In this document: piece after piece, positions 1 to 5,627 of the stretch | Numbering within the stretch: position 1 is the first letter of the stretch | Layout: every line of letters starts with the position of its first letter | Assembly (NCBI GenBank): GCA_947311605.1 | Contig: CAMZLC010000152.1 | Coordinates: 1-6,468 of the forward strand | Reading direction: 5' to 3' | DNA: 6,468 nt | DNA from: an uncultured Sulfurovum sp. | GTDB taxonomy: Bacteria > Campylobacterota > Campylobacteria > Campylobacterales > Sulfurovaceae | Notes under the pieces: model-generated | Database searches by the model: none | Seen by the model: only the letters and a program-made list of their open reading frames with translations | What the model was told of the DNA's origin: nothing | Program-made: the position numbers and the translations under genes

Positions 1-159
1 ACCTTAAAAAAAGGCGATCAATTAATTTTCAATACCTTTCAATTATTAGTTAAGCAAGCGGATGATCAAAAACTTGTTCTTTTTAATTCTCAAACCAACG
101 AAACTGCAATATGGAATGGTAAAGAACTCATAGTTAATAACAATGTGGTAATATTATAG
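1..159 (+). CDS. C-terminal part of an unrecognised protein (5' end outside window)
   Basis: Frame 1 is open from the first base to a TAG at 157-159 and gives 52 residues, beginning TLKKGDQLIF and ending NNNVVIL. No start codon lies in the window, so this is the tail of a longer gene. The segment is polar, rich in N, Q, K and D, with alternating hydrophobic residues (QLIFNTFQLLV, QKLVLFNS, KELIV, NVVIL) that suggest several short beta strands. I see no catalytic motif, membrane helix or cysteine. The KGDQLIFNTFQLLV stretch is faintly like small beta domains at protein C-termini, but this is too weak for a family name. A 7-bp inverted repeat begins at the stop codon (154-187) and no T-run follows it, so no clear terminator is visible. 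Confidence 0.6.
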   Translation, partial: TLKKGDQLIFNTFQLLVKQADDQKLVLFNSQTNETAIWNGKELIVNNNVVIL

Positions 160-451
160 CGTATTTGTGTGGGGAGGGGTGCTATAACTATGAATAGTAT
201 ACCTCATAACATTCGCAACATCACTCTTCTCGGCTTGGGCATAGATTATATAGTAGCTTTGATACGGAGTGGCGAAGCTTCTCCTTGGTTGCCAAAATAT
301 CTTTTGTCTTACGGTAAAGCTGCATAGCACAGAGGACTCGTTTTTAGAAGACTTTTGGAACAAGCTGCCAGAACTCTCCTGTTACTGAAAAAATGTGGCT
401 TATAGGTACAATTGGGATGAGGAGGAGTTAACCGACTAGCCTATTTGAATA
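160..451. other. gene-poor region between two convergent 3' ends
   Basis: About 290 bp with no convincing gene. The best short + strand frame starts at ATG 190 and ends at TAG 325-327 (45 residues, MNSIPHNIRN to SYGKAA). It is preceded by a G-rich stretch (GGGGAGGGG, 172-180) that could pass for a ribosome binding site. After the TAG the same frame stays open for about 28 more codons, to the TAG at 412-414, so an interrupted or decayed gene is possible. A 69-codon minus-strand frame (154-363) starts with TTG, has no ribosome binding site and overlaps the end of the upstream gene, so I do not call it. No clear T-run terminator is seen for either convergent neighbour. Confidence 0.4.
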
Positions 452-847
452 TTATTTAGAGAGTATGTAGATGACAAGTTTTTTGAAAATAAGCAACAGT
501 ATAAATACGGCCAATACTTCGTAGCCTATCACCCAGGTAAGAAGTGTACTGCTTTCAAGACTGCGAAAAGTTTCCATATTCCCTCCAGCCACATAAAAAA
601 ACATAAATATAGTACCTGCAAGCCAGGGGGCAAAAATCAAAAATGTCAAATAGGAGATGCCGCCATATCCTTCAGGTATAATACCAAGCTCACTGTCATG
701 TATATCTGCACTCATAAACTCCGCCAGTTTGTCGCGTGTTTTGGCTTTTCGTTTGCGCTGCTTTTCGAGTCTTATTTTTCTGGCGGATTCAAGAACAGTA
801 TCAGAGGAGCTGCTAAAATCATACTGATTATTTGTATTCACGAGCAC
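452..847 (-). CDS. unrecognised two-helix membrane protein with basic N-terminus
   Basis: A 131-residue protein that I cannot assign to a family. Residues 1-20 are polar and serine-rich. Residues 21-45 are strongly basic (RKIRLEKQRKRKAKTRDK), likely an amphipathic cytoplasmic helix. Residues about 64-87 and 101-128 are hydrophobic and probably form two membrane helices joined by a short polar loop (NMETFRSLESS). The basic N-terminus suggests that both ends face the cytoplasm. The start is uncertain. GTG at 845-847 gives this length but lies only 3 nt from the AGGAG at 851-855. A second GTG at 839-841, two codons in, has a more usual spacing of 9 nt and may be the real start (129 residues). 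A perfect TATAAT box (871-876, minus strand) lies just upstream. The gene is divergent from polA and appears monocistronic. Two-helix proteins with charged tails are often small envelope or assembly factors, but nothing here shows a function. Confidence 0.72.
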   Translation of the reverse strand: MLVNTNNQYDFSSSSDTVLESARKIRLEKQRKRKAKTRDKLAEFMSADIHDSELGIIPEGYGGISYLTFLIFAPWLAGTIFMFFYVAGGNMETFRSLESSTLLTWVIGYEVLAVFILLLIFKKLVIYILSK

Positions 848-870
848 TTTCTCCTCTTTATTGCTACCTT

Positions 871-876
871 ATTATA
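871..876 (-). promoter_or_regulatory. -10 box for the minus-strand membrane protein gene
   Basis: The minus strand reads TATAAT here, 23 bp before the first GTG, which would give a leader of roughly 15-25 nt containing the AGGAG. No -35 hexamer is visible at the expected distance. The region upstream is A/T-rich with a T-run, as in the -35-poor vegetative promoters of epsilonproteobacteria. It lies back-to-back with the polA promoter, about 70 bp apart. Confidence 0.55.
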
Positions 877-934
877 ATATAAAAAAATATGAAAACCCTT
901 TAAATTCCACAAAGAACGCCTAAAAGAATTTTAA

Positions 935-953
935 ATAGCCTTTTGGCTATAAT
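935..953 (+). promoter_or_regulatory. polA -10 box overlapped by a small inverted repeat
   Basis: TATAAT occupies 948-953, 27 nt before the polA ATG, with no clear -35. A perfect 6-bp inverted repeat, ATAGCC (935-940), TTTT, GGCTAT (945-950), runs into the -10 box. It could be an operator-like site or chance. The context GGCTATAAT recurs at the atpB promoter (4456-4464), so the GGC part may be a preferred extended -10 context rather than part of a hairpin. Confidence 0.55.
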
Positions 954-980
954 AAGAATAACTTACTTCTAGGTCTACTC

Positions 981-3674
981 ATGAAAACAATCACTATTAT
1001 CGACACTTTCGGCTTCTTCTTTCGCTCTTATTTTGCACTTCCTCCTTTACGTAACTCAGATGGCTTCCCTACAGGATTATTGACAGGGTTTGCAAATCTT
1101 GTAGATTCACTGCATCGTGACCATAGTACAGACTATTTGGTATTTGCACTTGATGCCAAGGGCAAAACCTTTCGTAATGAGATGTTCCCTGCCTATAAAG
1201 ACAACCGTGACGAAGCCCCAGAAGATTTAAAAAAGCAATTGCCTATCGCTATAGAGTGGATAGAACAAATGGGCTTCCCAAACTTGATGAGAGGGGGCTA
1301 TGAAGCGGATGATATCATCGCTACTGTGACAAAATTTGCTAAAGAAAAAGGCTTAAAAGTACGCATTGTCTCACATGACAAGGACTTGTATCAGATGATA
1401 GAAGACGGTAAAGTAGAGATGTATGATTCTGTGAAACGATCTGTAGTCAATGAACAAACGTGTATAGATAAGTTTGGTGTACACCCTCGTGATTTCATAA
1501 ACTTTCAAGCCATACTAGGCGACAGTTCCGACAATGTACCTGGGGTCAAAGGCATAGGAAAAGTAGGAGCATCTAAACTTATCAACCAATACCACACACT
1601 TGAAGCCATCTATGAAGATATAGAAAACTGCGGTACTCCACGTATACAAAAGCTTATGCTTGAGAGTAAAGAACTAGCCTTTTTGTCTCGTGACCTTGTG
1701 ACGATGCGTACCGATGTGTTTGCCGATATGGATGTAGAATCTTTTGTCTTTGAAGACAAAAATTACCTCTCGTGTCTATTGGAAGAGTTTGAACAGTATG
1801 AGATGAAACAAGCCATACGTAAAGCCAAAGTAGGCATGGAAGAGGGTGACTGTGAGCGTGAGTATGTGGCACCGAGTAAACCTGCATTGACTTTTGAAGC
1901 AATAACTTTAGATAGCAAAGACAAACTCGATGAAGTACTTGAGAGCCTAGACAAAGATGCTATAGTCGCTTTCGATACGGAAACCACAGGACTCGACACT
2001 AAAGTAGCTAAAATGGTAGGATTCTCTTTTTGTGTTGAGCGATATAAAGCGTATTATGTACCTGTAGGGCATAGCTATCTAGGCGTAGAAGCACAAGTAA
2101 GTTTGGACGATGCTATACAGGCACTTAAAAAACTCATGACTTTTAATGTGGTAGGGCAGAACCTAAAGTTTGACTTTTCACTACTTACTAATCAATATGA
2201 TATGGAGCCCGTCATCCCCTACGCCGATACCATGATAATGGCATGGCTCTCTAATCCTGGAAGTAAAATAGGGCTTGATACGCTTGCTAAGCAGTATTTC
2301 AAGTATGAGATGAAACCATTTAAAGAGATGGTGAAAAAAGGTGAAGACTTCTCTGCGGTTGCCATATCTGATGCAACTTTTTATGCCGCAGAAGATGCAT
2401 GGATGACCTTTTTACTCTATGGTGCTATCAAGAAAAAGATGGAACTCTCTTCTTTAACACATCTACTTAAAGAGGCAAAAAATGTCGAGTATCCTTTTGT
2501 GACAGTACTGATGCGTATGGAACGTTTGGGAATAAAGATAGACCCTAGCAAGCTAGAGAGTCTTCAGAAAACACTTACGCATGATTTGCAGGTCTTAACC
2601 AAAGAGATACATACACTCTCTGGTTCAGAGTTTAACATCAAGTCGCCTAAACAACTGGGTGATGTACTCTTTCAACATTTGGGGCTCAAAGGTGGTAAAA
2701 AAACAAAGACAGGGTACAGTACCAATGAGTCAGTACTTACATCGCTTAAAGATGAACATGAAGTCATCGCTAAAGTCCTTGAATACCGTGAGTATCAGAA
2801 GATACTTTCTACTTATGTAGAGCCTCTACTCAAACTTGCCAATGCTGATGAACATTCACGTATCTACACAAGCTTTGGGCAGACTGGTACAGCCACAGGG
2901 CGTCTTAGTTCTCGTGACCCTAACTTGCAAAACATCCCTGTTCGCTCAAAGCTGGGGCGTTCTGTGCGTGAGGCATTTGTGGCAAAAGAGGGGTATAAAC
3001 TTGTTTCTATAGATTACTCTCAAATAGAGTTACGCCTCTTGGCACACTTTTCACAAGATGCAGCACTTTTACAAGCCTTTAAAGAGGGTGTAGATATTCA
3101 CTTGGCTACCTCTATCATTTTGTTTGGTGAAGGGGAAGCTAAAGAAAAAAGAAATTTTGCTAAGTCGGTTAACTTCGGTCTACTCTATGGTATGGGACCT
3201 AAAAAGCTTTCTGAAGAGTTAGGTATTAGTACAGGTGAGGCTAAAGAGATTATCACCAACTACTTTGCATCATTTCCTACAGTCAAAAACTTCTTAGAGG
3301 GCATACAGGAACGTGTGAAGATAGACGGCTATGTCGAAACCATACTTAAACGTAGACGTATCTTCGACTATGAGTCTGCTAACGGTATGCAAAAAGCTGC
3401 CTTTATGCGTGAGTCGGTCAACACTGTTTTCCAAGGCTCAGCAGCAGACCTCATAAAACTCTCTATGAACCAAATAGACTCCATGATACGAGAAGAAGAT
3501 TTAGATGCCTTTATGCTTTTGCAAATACACGATGAGCTCATCTTTGAAGTGAAAGAGGACAAAGTAGAAGAGATAAGCAAACGATTTGTGCATACGATGT
3601 CTAATGTGCTAGAACTTGATGTGCCTTTGGAATGTTCTGTGAGTGTTGGGGATAGCTGGGGGGATTTGAAGTAG
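981..3674 (+). CDS. polA: DNA polymerase I
   Basis: Complete 897-residue DNA polymerase I, which fills gaps in excision repair and removes RNA primers during lagging-strand synthesis in the cytoplasm. Domains in order: 5'-3' nuclease (about 1-290), with acidic metal-binding residues at D8, the EADD at 108-111, D133/D135 and the GDSSDN at 180-185 leading into a helix-hairpin-helix (VKGIGKVGASKLI); 3'-5' exonuclease (about 305-490); and polymerase (about 500-897). The proofreading site looks intact: D332/E334 in FDTETTG, N394/D398 in GQNLKFD, and Y468/D472 in FYAAEDA. Polymerase motif A is DYSQIELR (678-685). Motif B has R724, K728, F732 and Y736. Motif C is H850-D851-E852. F732 matches the phenylalanine that disfavours dideoxynucleotides in the E. 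coli enzyme. The ATG at 981 opens the nuclease domain directly; the ribosome binding site is weak (TAGG, 970-973). No terminator lies between polA and mscL. Confidence 0.98.
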   Translation: MKTITIIDTFGFFFRSYFALPPLRNSDGFPTGLLTGFANLVDSLHRDHSTDYLVFALDAKGKTFRNEMFPAYKDNRDEAPEDLKKQLPIAIEWIEQMGFPNLMRGGYEADDIIATVTKFAKEKGLKVRIVSHDKDLYQMIEDGKVEMYDSVKRSVVNEQTCIDKFGVHPRDFINFQAILGDSSDNVPGVKGIGKVGASKLINQYHTLEAIYEDIENCGTPRIQKLMLESKELAFLSRDLVTMRTDVFADMDVESFVFEDKNYLSCLLEEFEQYEMKQAIRKAKVGMEEGDCEREYVAPSKPALTFEAITLDSKDKLDEVLESLDKDAIVAFDTETTGLDTKVAKMVGFSFCVERYKAYYVPVGHSYLGVEAQVSLDDAIQALKKLMTFNVVGQNLKFDFSLLTNQYDMEPVIPYADTMIMAWLSNPGSKIGLDTLAKQYFKYEMKPFKEMVKKGEDFSAVAISDATFYAAEDAWMTFLLYGAIKKKMELSSLTHLLKEAKNVEYPFVTVLMRMERLGIKIDPSKLESLQKTLTHDLQVLTKEIHTLSGSEFNIKSPKQLGDVLFQHLGLKGGKKTKTGYSTNESVLTSLKDEHEVIAKVLEYREYQKILSTYVEPLLKLANADEHSRIYTSFGQTGTATGRLSSRDPNLQNIPVRSKLGRSVREAFVAKEGYKLVSIDYSQIELRLLAHFSQDAALLQAFKEGVDIHLATSIILFGEGEAKEKRNFAKSVNFGLLYGMGPKKLSEELGISTGEAKEIITNYFASFPTVKNFLEGIQERVKIDGYVETILKRRRIFDYESANGMQKAAFMRESVNTVFQGSAADLIKLSMNQIDSMIREEDLDAFMLLQIHDELIFEVKEDKVEEISKRFVHTMSNVLELDVPLECSVSVGDSWGDLK

Positions 3675-3692
3675 AAGTAAGCACTAATCTAT

Positions 3693-3698
3693 TATAAT
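3693..3698 (+). promoter_or_regulatory. mscL -10 box
   Basis: A perfect TATAAT begins 19 bp after the polA stop and 34 bp before the mscL ATG. It overlaps an in-frame ATG at 3697-3699, which would therefore lie upstream of the transcription start. This supports the later mscL start. No -35 is evident; the upstream sequence is the end of polA. mscL probably has its own promoter in addition to any read-through from polA. Confidence 0.6.
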
Positions 3699-3726
3699 GC
3701 TCTGTCAAAAAGACGAAAGGATAGAC

Positions 3727-4158
3727 ATGTTAGAAGAATTCAAAAAGTTTCTCATTAAGGGAAATATGGTAGATATGGCGGTCGGCTTCATCTTCGGTGG
3801 AGCATTTGCAACCGTCATTAAATCGTTGGTAGCCAATGTGATCATGCCTCCGGTTGGTCTGCTTTTGGGTGGGGTTGATTTTTCTCAACTATTCATCACG
3901 CTAGATGGAAAAGAGTATGCCACGATGGAGGCACTGGACAAGGCAGGTGCACCGGCGATCAAGTACGGGCAGTTTATCAATGATACCATATCCTTTGTGA
4001 TTCTTGGTTTTGTCATGTTTCTGATGGTAAAAGCCTACAACAGACTCAAAGAAGAGGAGCCGGAGGCTACACCCACAGAGAAAACCTGTAGTCAATGTGC
4101 GATGAAGATACCTGTGGATGCCAAAGTGTGCGGACACTGCGGCAACACAGAGGTCTAA
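3727..4158 (+). CDS. mscL: large-conductance mechanosensitive channel with C-terminal zinc ribbon
   Basis: MscL, the inner-membrane pore that opens under high membrane tension and releases solutes after osmotic downshock; the family is homopentameric. From ATG 3727 it has 143 residues (E. coli MscL has 136). It shows the N-terminal amphipathic helix (LEEFKKFLIKGN), pore helix TM1 (about 15-42) with DMAVGFIFGGAF and the conserved VANVIMPPVGLLLGG, a periplasmic loop (about 50-77), and TM2 (about 78-103). G20 matches the E. coli G22 gate position. The usual C-terminal LLTEIRDLL helix is absent. In its place is a CxxC-x10-CxxC ribbon (C121, C124, C135, C138). The start at 3727 has AAAGGA at 3716-3721 at good spacing; an in-frame ATG 30 nt earlier falls inside the -10 box and is rejected. 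It is followed by a terminator. Confidence 0.96.
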   Translation: MLEEFKKFLIKGNMVDMAVGFIFGGAFATVIKSLVANVIMPPVGLLLGGVDFSQLFITLDGKEYATMEALDKAGAPAIKYGQFINDTISFVILGFVMFLMVKAYNRLKEEEPEATPTEKTCSQCAMKIPVDAKVCGHCGNTEV

Positions 4159-4174
4159 GCGTCTCTTAATCTCT

Positions 4175-4203
4175 CAGAGGGTATATTTCTGCCCTCTGTT
4201 TTT
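4175..4203 (+). terminator. intrinsic terminator of mscL
   Basis: A perfect 7-bp stem, CAGAGGG (4175-4181) with CCCTCTG (4192-4198), a 10-nt loop, then TTTTT (4199-4203). It starts 16 nt after the mscL stop. The loop contains TATATT (4182-4187), which may double as a -10 box for the tRNA gene that follows. Confidence 0.85.
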
Positions 4204-4207
4204 GTCT

Positions 4208-4283
4208 GTTCCCATCGCTTAACTGGATAAAGCAGGGCCCTCCTAAGGCCTAGCTAGAGGTTCGAGTCCTCTTGGGAATACCA
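4208..4283 (+). tRNA. tRNA-Arg, anticodon CCT
   Basis: A full cloverleaf can be drawn. The acceptor stem is GTTCCCA (4208-4214) with TGGGAAT (4273-4279), with a G-U at the first pair, then discriminator A and an encoded CCA at 4281-4283. The D-stem is GCTT/AAGC around a loop with GG. The anticodon stem is GGGCC/GGCCT (4235-4239, 4247-4251) with loop CTCCTAA and anticodon CCT at 4242-4244. The T-arm is AGAGG-TTCGAGT-CCTCT (4256-4272). The variable loop has only 4 nt. The CCT anticodon reads the arginine codon AGG. The gene begins 4 nt after the mscL terminator's T-run, and its 3' end touches the hairpin element at 4284. Confidence 0.97.
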
Positions 4284-4382
4284 CTTTTGCTTATTTGCGC
4301 TTGTCTTGCACGGGTCTTCATTCGCCGTACCGATGTACGACTCACTCAGAACCCGCACAATCCAAACACAACTCAGCAAAAG
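4284..4382 (-). repeat. 99-bp imperfect inverted repeat (REP/MITE-like element or structured RNA)
   Basis: Starting at the base after the tRNA CCA, arm 4284-4330 is the imperfect reverse complement of arm 4335-4382, around a CGAT loop (4331-4334). The ends are CTTTTGC (4284-4290) and GCAAAAG (4376-4382). Inner blocks are CGGGT/ACCCG (4311-4315, 4351-4355) and CGTAC/GTACG (4326-4330, 4335-4339). My hand alignment of the minus-strand RNA gives 33 Watson-Crick pairs, 6 G-U and 8 G-A oppositions and one bulged U. No opposition is of another kind. On the + strand the same positions would be A-C and C-U mismatches. No T-run follows on either strand, so it is not a standard terminator. It contains no convincing protein gene; a 60-codon + strand frame across it lacks a ribosome binding site. 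The structure is clear; its biological identity is not known to me. Confidence 0.6.
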
Positions 4383-4400
4383 CACGCCTTTTCGTAACAA

Positions 4401-4428
4401 TTTCTCATTTCTCATTTCTCATTTCTCA
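4401..4428 (+). repeat. heptamer tandem repeat (TTTCTCA) x 4
   Basis: Four exact head-to-tail copies of TTTCTCA, followed by TT of a fifth. They end 30 bp before the atpB -10 box, so they occupy roughly the -40 to -70 zone of that promoter. Because seven is not a multiple of three or of the helical turn, gain or loss of copies would rotate and shift upstream promoter sequence. Effect on expression is speculative. Confidence 0.85.
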
Positions 4429-4458
4429 TTCTTCCCTGATCCATAAGCAAAAATGGGC

Positions 4459-4464
4459 TATAAT
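4459..4464 (+). promoter_or_regulatory. atpB -10 box
   Basis: TATAAT in the context GGGCTATAATC, 32 nt before the atpB ATG. The -35 position (about 4436-4441, CTGATC) does not match consensus. The same GGCTATAAT context appears at polA. Confidence 0.6.
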
Positions 4465-4496
4465 CTCTCAAAATTAAAGTGATAAGAGGTTTGTCA

Positions 4497-5201
4497 ATGG
4501 AAGGTGTATTTACCTATTTAGGTGCAATTTTTGGCGGAGAGCATGGGCATGGTATGGGGATGGTGATCGCTCACCTTGTTTTGGTGATGCTGATCGGTCT
4601 GTATGTAGCGAACAGGGCGACCAGAAGTCTCAAGGCAGTACCGAGTGGTTTTCAGAATATCATGGAGGCCTATCTTGGTGGTGTGATTTCTATGGGCAAG
4701 GATGTGATCGGAGAGAAGATGGCGCGCAAGTATCTTCCGCTTGTGGCTACGATCGGTATCTTTGTGTTTATTGCCAATGTGATCGGTATCATTCCGGGAT
4801 TTGAGTCACCTACTTCCAATATCAATGTGACCTTGGTCTTGGCATTGGTGGTCTTTATTCATTACAACTATGAGGGTATCAGAGAAAATGGCGTCATTAA
4901 ATATTTTGCCCATTTCATGGGGCCGGTTAAGGCACTGGCGCCATTGATGTTTCCTATTGAGATCGTGTCACATATTTCTAGAATCATTTCACTGAGTTTC
5001 CGCCTCTTCGGTAATATCAAAGGAGACGACCTTTTCCTGTGGGTGCTTTTGATGCTCGCACCATGGCTGGTACCACTTCCTGCCTATCTGTTGTTGAGTT
5101 TTTCTGCCATCCTTCAGACCTTTGTGTTCATGATCCTTGCCTATGTATATCTTGCAGGAGCGCTGGCGCACGATGAGGAACACGCCACGGAGTCCGCCTA
5201 A
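4497..5201 (+). CDS. atpB: F1Fo ATP synthase subunit a
   Basis: Subunit a of the Fo sector, the inner-membrane stator that provides the two half-channels carrying protons to and from the c-ring. The protein has 234 residues and is hydrophobic throughout, with helices at about 23-39, 80-100, 110-125, 145-170, 179-200 and 203-223. The family signature SFRLFGN contains R169, equivalent to the essential E. coli R210. LQTFVFMILAYVYLA near the end carries Q207, equivalent to E. coli Q252. D178 lies where E. coli has E219, D177 where it has G218, and L200 where it has H245. The ATG at 4497 has AAGAGG at 4484-4489 at normal spacing; an in-frame GTG at 4479 lies before that site and is rejected. No other atp genes are adjacent, as I recall for epsilonproteobacteria such as Campylobacter. 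It is probably co-transcribed with the small gene 3 nt downstream. Confidence 0.97.
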   Translation: MEGVFTYLGAIFGGEHGHGMGMVIAHLVLVMLIGLYVANRATRSLKAVPSGFQNIMEAYLGGVISMGKDVIGEKMARKYLPLVATIGIFVFIANVIGIIPGFESPTSNINVTLVLALVVFIHYNYEGIRENGVIKYFAHFMGPVKALAPLMFPIEIVSHISRIISLSFRLFGNIKGDDLFLWVLLMLAPWLVPLPAYLLLSFSAILQTFVFMILAYVYLAGALAHDEEHATESA

Positions 5202-5204
5202 GCC

Positions 5205-5480
5205 GTGAGACTTCACGCATCACTACTTTCAAAACTCACCAGCCTTATGCTTGGCGGGGCATGGGCTATTGTGCTCATAGGTGCGACCAGTGTCTCCATC
5301 TTTTTTCTGAAAATCAATCTTTTCATAGCGATACTGTCTGCTTTTTTGGGAGCAATGCCTGGTCTGCTGATCGTACTTTTTTTGGAGTACCTTGTTTTGA
5401 AATCAGAAAAACTGGCTGAGATGGAAAAACAGACAGCGCTAATGCAGAAGATACTAGAGAATATAGCCAAAGAACAGTAG
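5205..5480 (+). CDS. small membrane protein paired with atpB
   Basis: A 91-residue protein starting at GTG 5205, 3 nt after the atpB stop, so the two are almost certainly co-transcribed and perhaps translationally coupled. GGAG at 5189-5192, inside the atpB end, is the likely ribosome binding site, though its spacing (12 nt) is long. Residues about 13-35 and 38-64 are two membrane helices. Residues 65-91 form a charged, heptad-like helix (KSEKLAEMEKQTALMQKILE) that probably projects into the cytoplasm as a coiled coil. I recall a comparable small membrane-protein gene behind atpB in Campylobacter, which supports a conserved pair. A role in Fo assembly or stability, like that proposed for AtpI/UncI in other bacteria, is inference from position only; I see no AtpI signature. 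The TAG stop overlaps a weak hairpin. Confidence 0.85.
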   Translation: MRLHASLLSKLTSLMLGGAWAIVLIGATSVSIFFLKINLFIAILSAFLGAMPGLLIVLFLEYLVLKSEKLAEMEKQTALMQKILENIAKEQ

Positions 5481-5506
5481 CTTACCTGTATTTTATTTAT
5501 TTTTTG
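5474..5506 (+). terminator. possible weak terminator of the atpB unit
   Basis: ACAGTA (5474-5479) can pair with TTAC-C-TGT (5482-5489) with one bulged C and a 3-nt loop, followed by a T-rich tract (ATTTTATTTATTTTTTG). The stem is short and overlaps the stop codon of the small gene, so it is only a candidate; I see no better terminator before the barrel gene. Confidence 0.3.
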
Positions 5507-5574
5507 TTAACTTTTCATTGTCTATTCAGTATTATTTAATATTAGCTATGTTAAAGTTTGCTGTTGTGTTGAGG

Positions 5575-5596
5575 AGTATGGTGTCTTCGCCATACT
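5575..5596 (+). promoter_or_regulatory. hairpin in the leader of the barrel-protein gene
   Basis: AGTATGGTG (5575-5583) pairs with CGCCATACT (5588-5596) over 9 bp, including one G-U, around a TCTT loop. It ends 31 nt before the ATG, and the ribosome binding site (AAGGGGA, 5615-5621) stays free. No T-run follows, so it is not a terminator. A 5' stem of this kind may stabilise the mRNA, as known for some outer-membrane protein transcripts. Possible -10 boxes upstream (TATTAT 5530-5535, TATGTT 5547-5552) are unconvincing. Confidence 0.5.
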
Positions 5597-5627
5597 ACTT
5601 TCGGACAAAAAAACAAGGGGACTAAAG

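Noticed and set aside
154..363. 69-codon minus-strand frame
   Set aside because: TTG start, no ribosome binding site, overlap with the upstream gene's end, and no recognisable domain.
981..3674. Loss of proofreading in PolA, as in some bacterial Pol I proteins
   Set aside because: D332/E334, D398 and Y468/D472 of the three exonuclease motifs are all present.
3697..3726. Upstream in-frame ATG extending MscL by 10 residues
   Set aside because: It overlaps the TATAAT box, lacks a ribosome binding site, and the added residues (MLCQKDERID) do not fit the MscL N-terminus. ATG 3727 has AAAGGA at proper spacing.
4208..4382. Prophage or island attachment site at the tRNA
   Set aside because: tRNA 3' ends are common integration sites, but no integrase gene and no second copy of the tRNA end is present; atpB follows directly.
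4284..4382. Intrinsic terminator for the tRNA
   Set aside because: The hairpin is far longer than usual, is poorly paired in + strand RNA at its mismatches, and no T-run follows it.
4401..4428. CRISPR array
   Set aside because: The repeats are 7 bp and contiguous, without spacers.
4295..4477. 60-codon + strand frame between the tRNA and atpB
   Set aside because: It runs through the inverted repeat and the heptamer repeats, has low-complexity Ser/His/Leu composition and no ribosome binding site. It is a by-product of the repeats.
4479..4496. In-frame GTG extending AtpB by 6 residues
   Set aside because: The AAGAGG ribosome binding site lies inside this extension and points to ATG 4497.
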